This document shows positions 58,256 to 64,000 of a stretch of 64,000 bases of DNA, in pieces. This DNA comes from Sipunculus nudus (lineage: Eukaryota > Annelida > Sipuncula > Golfingiida > Sipunculidae). Numbering within the stretch: the stretch's first letter is position 1; each line of letters starts with the position of its first letter. Location: NCBI GenBank assembly GCA_026874595.1, contig CM049318.1, forward strand, positions 6,401,741 through 6,465,740. The letters are read 5' to 3'. Below the pieces are notes generated by a model, which was not told the DNA's origin, did not search any database, and saw only the letters and a list, made by a program, of their open reading frames with translations. A program made the position numbers and the translations under genes.

Positions 58256-58281
58256 GCCTTGTTGGTTATAATACTATGTTG
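58256..58281 (+). CDS. Possible 26-bp microexon
   Basis: Strong acceptor (TCCCTATTCTATCCCTGCTCTTCAG) and strong donor (TTG|GTAAGT) only 26 bp apart. Two frames are open (ALLVIILC or LVGYNTML). The pairing of two strong sites is the only evidence. Confidence 0.25.
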
Positions 58282-58978
58282 GTAAGTACTGTTGGCATCA
58301 TAATGCAGATGATGGTTAGGAAATATAAATAAATGACTTACAATGCAAATAGTGTTATAACATTTATTATGTTCAATATTTTGATTATTTTCATTAGACA
58401 TGATCAGACGTTATACAGATGAAATGAAAAATATAGTTGTCATGCACTATAGAGCAATGACACTTTTCTGATATGTCATTCATGTTGCCATTTGTTAATG
58501 TATTTGTAAAGTTATGAGAGCTCCTTGATTGCTGTCTGTGATAAAGTATTATCTTTATGTACAGACTTACATAGCTTTGAACACAATACATGACCGATTA
58601 TCACAATTTGTGATTATATATCACCAGGTCATGTCACAGGTCAAGGGTAATATTAATTATTATTAAATTAATCCAACAATTGTTCACTCAGTACAATGGC
58701 CATTGATCTGTGGTGAGCCTCGCATCAGTCAGGGATTTATTTAATTAATTACAACATCATGGCTGGATATCATGTTAATGTTGTAGCCTCATGTCACAAT
58801 GCCAGACACCAAATATATTGCAGCCAGTTACTTTTATTCACAATCTGCCCTATTTTGGACATAGTTAGAAACTCTCCCCCCCCCCCCCCTTTTCTTACCT
58901 AAGAATTGTAGCATAATATAAATAGGTGAAACACTTAGGTATTAATAATAAAAGTTATCGCCTGCTCTTATCTAAGCA
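58282..58978. other. Unassigned sequence with poly-C tract
   Basis: C14 at 58876-58889. Otherwise AT-rich. TTTATT near 58833 could be a minus-strand poly(A) signal for the exon at 59228-59488. Confidence 0.35.
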
Positions 58979-59170
58979 AGAGAGAGAGACAGAGACAGAG
59001 AGAGAGAGAGAGAGACTCCTGTTATTATCTGAACAACCTTATACCAGAGAAAGGAGGAGAGAAAGGGAAAGAAAAAAAAAGAAAGATAGAAGGAGAGAAG
59101 GGTCAATAGAAGGGGTAGATTTGGGTAGAACAAGTAAGGATGGAAGAACAGAAAAGAAGGAGAAGGGGTT
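58979..59170. repeat. (GA)n and purine-rich tract
   Basis: GAGAGAGACAGAGACAGAG followed by (GA)n, then degenerate AGG/GAAA purine runs to about 59170. Confidence 0.9.
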
Positions 59171-59227
59171 ATAAATGCAACTCTCAGGAACCTAAGATAA
59201 AGTCTTTTACTTTGTAAATCAAATTAA

Positions 59228-59488
59228 CTAATCCACTTCAGCAAATGAATTATGCATGATATATGCAATGGTAGTGTCATATTTTCCATCTAAGAACTTC
59301 TTCCCACCAGCAATCAGCCGGTGGCTGTCACCCAGTGGTTTCATGACAGCTATATATAATACAGATACACAAACTATTTCTCCATTACATGAACTAGATC
59401 CAGATCTGATCAGACCCAAAATTGAATCTGCCTCTCTCAAAATATCATGGAAATCACACAATAAAATATTTAGATTTTTATACATGGA
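59228..59488 (-). CDS. Candidate 3'-terminal exon (minus strand, 86 codons)
   Basis: On the minus strand, a CTGTCTGTCTGTCTGTCAG acceptor precedes a frame open in phase 0 to TAG at 59228. It reads SMYKNLNILLCDFHDILREA at the start, then GEIVCVSVLYIAVMKPLGDS, and ends FLDGKYDTTIAYIMHNSFAE + VD. Composition, a mix of charged and hydrophobic residues and the strong acceptor make it the best minus-strand candidate. The same frame stays open upstream (to 59656) but becomes low-complexity and intron-like. I do not recognise the protein. Confidence 0.42.
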   Translation of the reverse strand, partial: SMYKNLNILLCDFHDILREADSILGLIRSGSSSCNGEIVCVSVLYIAVMKPLGDSHRLIAGGKKFLDGKYDTTIAYIMHNSFAEVD

Positions 59489-59509
59489 CTGACAGACAGA
59501 CAGACAGTT
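59489..59509. repeat. (GACA)n microsatellite forming the minus-strand acceptor tract
   Basis: Four to five GACA units. Read on the minus strand they are the TGTC repeats of the pyrimidine-rich acceptor of the exon above, so repeat length could affect splicing. Confidence 0.6.
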
Positions 59510-59768
59510 GTCAGCCTTCCTGCAATTCTGATAAAATGAGGAGGTAATGCAAGAAGAATCCAGCAAACATAAAAATAGACACAGGGAAAATGTGTTTCTG
59601 CACATATTGTCACAAACAGCAAGGAAAAAGGGGTAAAGCACAGACAATAAAGCCACCTGTTGCCAGGGTAAAAGGGTATTTTAATTACTATTAACCTGTG
59701 TTAAATGAATCTGTAAAGTGTAGGTCTTGTCCACCTGTATAATTGACTAAATCCATCATCCCCTGTGC

Positions 59769-59919
59769 ATGGCTGACAAACACCTGTTTCTGTTTGTGTG
59801 GGGGTTACAAGCCTCTGTCCTTGATAATGTTTATATTATAAACCCTGGGGGACAGATTGACTTGTGGTGTTTTTGTGAGGCCAGTTGTCAAGCAAGTGAA
59901 TCACTCATGGAACAGGTGA
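59769..59919 (+). CDS. Candidate first coding exon (~50 codons)
   Basis: ATG with GTGCATGG context opens MADKHLFLFVWGLQASVLDN, continues INPGGQIDLWCFCEASCQAS, and reaches a CAG|GTGAAC donor about 50 codons on. Past the donor the frame runs into an AT microsatellite. The hydrophobic N-terminus could be a signal or membrane segment. No family recognised and the donor is only moderate. Confidence 0.27.
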
Positions 59920-59951
59920 ACATGCAAAAATACAAACAGACATATTCACAT

Positions 59952-59957
<6 letters not shown>

Positions 59958-59995
<38 letters not shown>
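59958..59995. repeat. (TA)n microsatellite
   Basis: About nineteen TA dinucleotides. Confidence 0.95.
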
Positions 59996-60000
<5 letters not shown>

Positions 60001-60186
60001 TGGCTAAATATTCAGCTGATTTCTCTTTCATTCATTTGATGATAGGCGTTCCACAATATTTCACTGTTTGAAGTAATTCATTGACAGACAGTTTAGGCAA
60101 GAAGATTAATGAATTTCAAATAATTTTAGAGAAAATGTGTAAGAATTTACAGTCAAGGCATTTTCGCTGTAGAATATAATATTTTT

Positions 60187-62753
60187 AGCAAACCTGTGAG
60201 CTTATGCGATGGTGTGGTGTCGTCCGTCGTCTGTACGTTAACCCATACTAACTTGAAAACGGCTTGAAAACTCTATCGGATTTTGCTTATTTTTTGGCTA
60301 ACTGCATTTTCTTAGATTTTATAGGGAAAAAGCTAAAAAAGCTTTAAAAGCTAAAAAAGCTTTAAAAATCTTCTTATCCGAAACTGTTCATCCAAATTGT
60401 CCAATATTTCACAGAAATGATCCCTGGAACAATATCTCTCAAGTTTGTTCGAATGTACGGGGGTCATCAGTGCCCGTATCATACTGACAGCTACAAATAA
60501 CTTCTTCTCAGAAACGATATGGCCAAATTGTTTAATATGGCACAGAAATGATCCTAGGGTAGTGCTTTCTGAAGTTTGATCAAATGGTCTCAGTTCAGTG
60601 ACTTTTGGCTAAGTTATGGGAAGCTGAATTTAGTCATATACCATAACAGCCCATTTTAGCTAAGTGGCTACAAAAATCTTCTCAAAAACCACTGGGCCAA
60701 AGTCTTAAATCTCACACATTAATTATCCTTAGATGTTGATAATTCAAGTTTGTTCAAATGGTTTTGGTTCAGTGGTTTTTGGCTGAGTTATGGGTAGCTT
60801 AACTCAGCCATTTTGCTGTATTTTCCCATATGAGTTATAAACCTGCAAAACATTTTAGACTGACGCCACTGGGGCCAATTTGTTTAATATTTTACAAGAA
60901 TAGTCCTCTGAATAATTCTTATAATGATTATCTTTTATGGTTCCAAAGAATGAATTATGGCTGAATTATAAAGATTGAATTAAGTCATTTTACCATATAT
61001 GGTAGCTGTGTAAAGCAGATTCATCTAGCCTAGCGACAGTTTATCAGCATCCCTTACATCATGCCTCTAGACCTTCAGATTTCAGGTTATCTATGGTTAA
61101 TATTGACAAGAATGTTTTTAAAAGCTTTTAAAAAATGTAGATTTATGACTTTAGATATACTTCATACCAGGCAATGTTAACAATCACAGGTATACAGTTC
61201 TCTGTGGGTATATAAAGACGGCTATACATAGATTATAAATAATTGGTATCCATACTCAACTTAATTCAAGATTTTGCCATCAGTGAGATGTATCTGTATT
61301 ATAATTTTGCATTCAATATGCATCTGTTGTAATTTTTAGTGAGCCTGTGAGCCAATTTGATGTTGCGGCGGTGTCCATAGTCCATCTTCTGTAAGTTAAC
61401 CCATACTATTCGAAAACGACTGGAGCTAGCATCATGAAATGTAATGTAAAAAATTAGCCATCTGAAATACTCTGTATTTTCTTAGATTTTAATGAGAAAA
61501 ACATTTAAAAACCTTTAAAAATCTTCTCTTCCTAAACGGTCAAGCCAAATTGTTCAGTATTTCACAGAAATAATCTTTTATATCATATCTTACAAGTTTG
61601 TTTGAATGGTTCAAGTATGATATAAAAGATTAAAAAGTATTTTTTTGCCAAAGTCTTTCAGTATGTGTAAACAGATTTACCAACAGGCCAAGATTGTGTT
61701 TGTAATTTTAAGTAGGTTCAGAAACTGCCAACTGTTTCAGATTTGGCAACAGATCAAGAGTTCATTCAGTGCAGCCAGATATAGGTCAAGAGTTCAATCA
61801 TTGCAGCCAAGCACAAGGCATGTGATCACCTCATGGGTGACATGTGAACACCTCATGGGCACCATGTGATAACCTCATAGGTAGCATGTGATCAACTCAT
61901 GAGTATCATGTGATCACCTCATGTGTGCCATGCCCCTCAGGGCTGCATGTGGAGCCAATCTGAGAGCTTATGCAATGGTGTGGCTACTATTTCAGATTAG
62001 GCAACAGGTCAAGAGTTCACTCAGTGCTGCCAGGTATAGGTCAGGAGTTCACTCTGTGCAGTAGCTGCATTCTATTTATAGCAGTGGTAGACTGCCCACT
62101 GCATCAGATTTGGCACCAAAGTTCAGCCTGGATCTATTTATAGCTTTGGCAGACTGCCAACTGTGTCAGATTATGCAACAGGTCAAGATTTCACTCAGTG
62201 CAGCCAGGTACAGGTCAAAAGTTTACTCAGTCTAGCCAGGTGCAGGTCATGAGTTCACTCAGTGCAGTAGCCTGAGCAAGCAATTTGTCACAGTTCACTT
62301 GGGGCAACTGCCTTTCTCACCTAAGCCTGGTCAGCCCCATGCATCAGACTCAAGGTAAGTTTGATGTATTGGCCTAATATAATGACCTGCCTATGCGTCT
62401 TTGATGGCTTTCTAGCTCACAAGACAGGTGTCGCCACCTGCAATGACTTATGCACAGTTTGTGTCCCTGCGTTTTCTCAGGAGGGGTTTGATATATCAGT
62501 CTGAAATTGGGCATATGTATATATCTCTGATATTTTTGTTGTATACAAGACTGGTGGTGCCAGCTACAATCATTTTTGTGTTGTGTGCACCCATGCCAGA
62601 ATTTCAGCAGTGATCTTTGTGTAATTGTTTCATATTCAAAATAGTTAGTACTTGCATTGTTCATATACATGAAAAGTAATGGTCCAGCATTGAAGCAATA
62701 TACCTGGTGTATTTCCCAATGCACAGGTTCGCATTAGGCCTGTAGGCCTTGTT
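60187..62753 (+). mobile_element. R1 copy 3 (most complete)
   Basis: Starts AGCAAACCTGTGAGCTTATG, has the inner restart TTTTTAGTGAGCCTGTGAGC at 61336, and ends CACAGGTTCGCATTAGGCCT. The order of blocks matches copy 1: the GTCTGTACGTTAACCCATAC leader, TTTGGCTRAGTTATGGGAAGC sub-repeats, the CAAGAGTTCATTCAGTGCAG block, about five CATGTGATCACCTCATG units (61816-61935) and an ACTGGTGGTGCCAGC block. No transposase frame. The left and right GCGAACCTGTG-type ends are inverted. Confidence 0.78.
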
Positions 62754-63092
62754 AAATGTTCCTTCATTGCAATATTCAAGTCATTCATATTATGTTTTAT
62801 GATAAAAAAATTGTCTTCATAAACAATTTTATTTAATGTTACAGGTTGAATAATCATCATATTAAAGTTATTTTCTAATGTCATGATATCTAATGTCAAT
62901 AAGATCTTGCAAGACCATCCTGTTAACAATACTGTCAGTTGGTTGGCAGGGAAGCAATTAAAACCTCCCAAATTATCACAAGATGATCTTGAAAACATTT
63001 GAAATCTTTTCAGTTTAAATGTATTAATTAAAACAGTCATGCATGTTTTATTCCTGAGATCATAAACATATGACGTTATCTTTATTTTTCAG
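62754..63092. other. Unassigned sequence, open on the minus strand
   Basis: The minus frame from 63040 to about 62745 is open (DNLGGFNCFPANQLTVLLTG within) and runs on into R1. It lacks a clear start or acceptor, so no gene is called. It ends on + with the acceptor at 63092. Confidence 0.3.
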
Positions 63093-63125
63093 GAATTACC
63101 TATTTTAAATGAGTTACAGGTTTAA
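63093..63125 (+). CDS. Possible short terminal exon
   Basis: Acceptor TTATCTTTATTTTTCAG is strong. The zero-phase frame reads ELPILNELQV and stops at TAA (63123-63125). It fits the phase of the donor at 54681. Only ten codons, so weak. Confidence 0.15.
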   Translation, partial: ELPILNELQV

Positions 63126-64000
63126 ATGTAGAAAATCCAAGGTACAGGCATGGGGGTTAGCAAGGTCAAAGAGCTGTCTGGTTTGGATATATTAATAATT
63201 GAATTCCTATTCAAATGCGATCATCTGACAAATGTGCCCAATAGTGAAAAATGAGTTTCTGGAAATAAACATTGAATATGAATACATAATTAAATAGGGA
63301 ACAGGAGTGATGCCCATATTTTTGAAGGATGTTTAAGACGGTAAAGTCTGACAGCATAACGGTACCTGCAGGGTCCTTCTGGATTGTCACTGGGTCATAT
63401 AATGTTAATAATGTCCATAAAAGTGTAACTCTGCTTTAAAATTTGCTGATGCAGGCCCCCTTACCAAAAAAAAAAACTCTCTGCACAGTTAGATTTTCAT
63501 CTGGACAAGGTCCTCAGAGTGCATTTTCATGTCCCTTTCCCCACCCTTATCAATCCCTGACATTTATTTCTACCAGTTTCTCTTAACTTCTCATGGGGGC
63601 TGCCATTATGCCTATTCACTAAAACCCAGATGTCACAGGTTGTAAGTCAATATTATGGGTATACTGCTTGTCTTGGTAATCCTCGTTCCTGTAAAATACA
63701 CTGTGTACATTACAAAAACAATTTAATGAGGTTAACCTAAAATATATAATGATATAAATGAACAAAAACATATATGAGGTTTAAGAGTAATGTACATGGA
63801 GTGGAAGACCAGCTGCATGCATGCAAGGCATTAAATTAATGAGGTTTACCCAAGATACATTATGATATTATTTGTAAATGAACAAAAATATTATGATGTT
63901 CAAGAGTAACATACAAGGGATGGAAAACCTTGCTGCATGCATCCAAAGCATTAAATGCCAGTTATGCATGCAGAATGTGCATAACTGTAATGCAAGGTAG
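63126..64000. other. Unassigned AT-rich sequence
   Basis: A degenerate ~120-bp duplication is visible: GAGGTTTAAGAGTAATGTACATGGAGTGGAAGACC (about 63777) against GATGTTCAAGAGTAACATACAAGGGATGGAAAACC (about 63896). No gene is supported. Confidence 0.45.

Noticed and set aside
62645-63040. 131-codon minus frame
   Set aside because: Its last part is R1 sequence, and the rest has no start, acceptor or family motif.

Overview
The window looks like nuclear DNA of an invertebrate animal, most likely a mollusc or close lophotrochozoan. It is AT-rich, carries no bacterial-style gene layout, and is packed with tandem repeats, inverted-repeat transposons and long introns. The mollusc guess is an inference. 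It rests on the character of the interspersed repeats (arrays opening with a GTCCGTCATCCGTCC-type stretch and closing with a TGAGCGTCATGRCCCATGGG-type tail), which resemble repeats I associate with mollusc genomes. I could not search any database.

Genes are sparse and broken into short exons. The best-supported gene is on the + strand. Exons at 3028-3072, 6590-6641 and 13167-13290, with a less certain piece ending at 2739, have good splice sites and reading phases that join without a stop into a leucine-rich, probably helical-repeat protein that I do not recognise. Other exon candidates are weaker. On + they are 36781-36849, 54643-54681 and 59769-59919 (possible first coding exons) and 11155-11389, 37514-37734 and 10075-10265 (possible last exons), plus several microexons. 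On - they are 59228-59488, 10488-10637 and 32344-32592. None could be tied to a named family.

Region by region: 0-13 kb holds the 5' exons, a composite interspersed repeat called R1 here (3436-6205) and an indel-free 30-bp minisatellite (6811-7440). 13.4-25.2 kb is a satellite array with a 112-bp monomer and a 1,195-bp higher-order repeat. It is split by a young LTR retroelement (15691-18929) that codes only for a zinc-knuckle, coiled-coil, CxxC protein. 25.2-29.3 kb is a truncated R1 copy followed by a ~338-bp tandem repeat called R2. 29-38 kb is mostly intron-like, with exon candidates and a tandem array of potential hairpins (35031-36330). 38.9-41.8 kb is a second R2 array. 41.9-58 kb holds several MITE-like elements, a pogo/Tigger transposase relic, 44-bp repeats and a ~2.9-kb purine-rich 29-bp array (49930-52900). 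58-64 kb contains more exon candidates and a third R1 copy (60187-62753).

Most long open frames in this window are by-products of stop-free tandem repeats, not genes. The most unusual objects are the pol-less LTR element with non-canonical TATCACC...GGTGATA ends, the hairpin array with paired compensatory changes, and a 12-bp palindrome (GGTGGCGCCACC) shared by two otherwise different repeat families.
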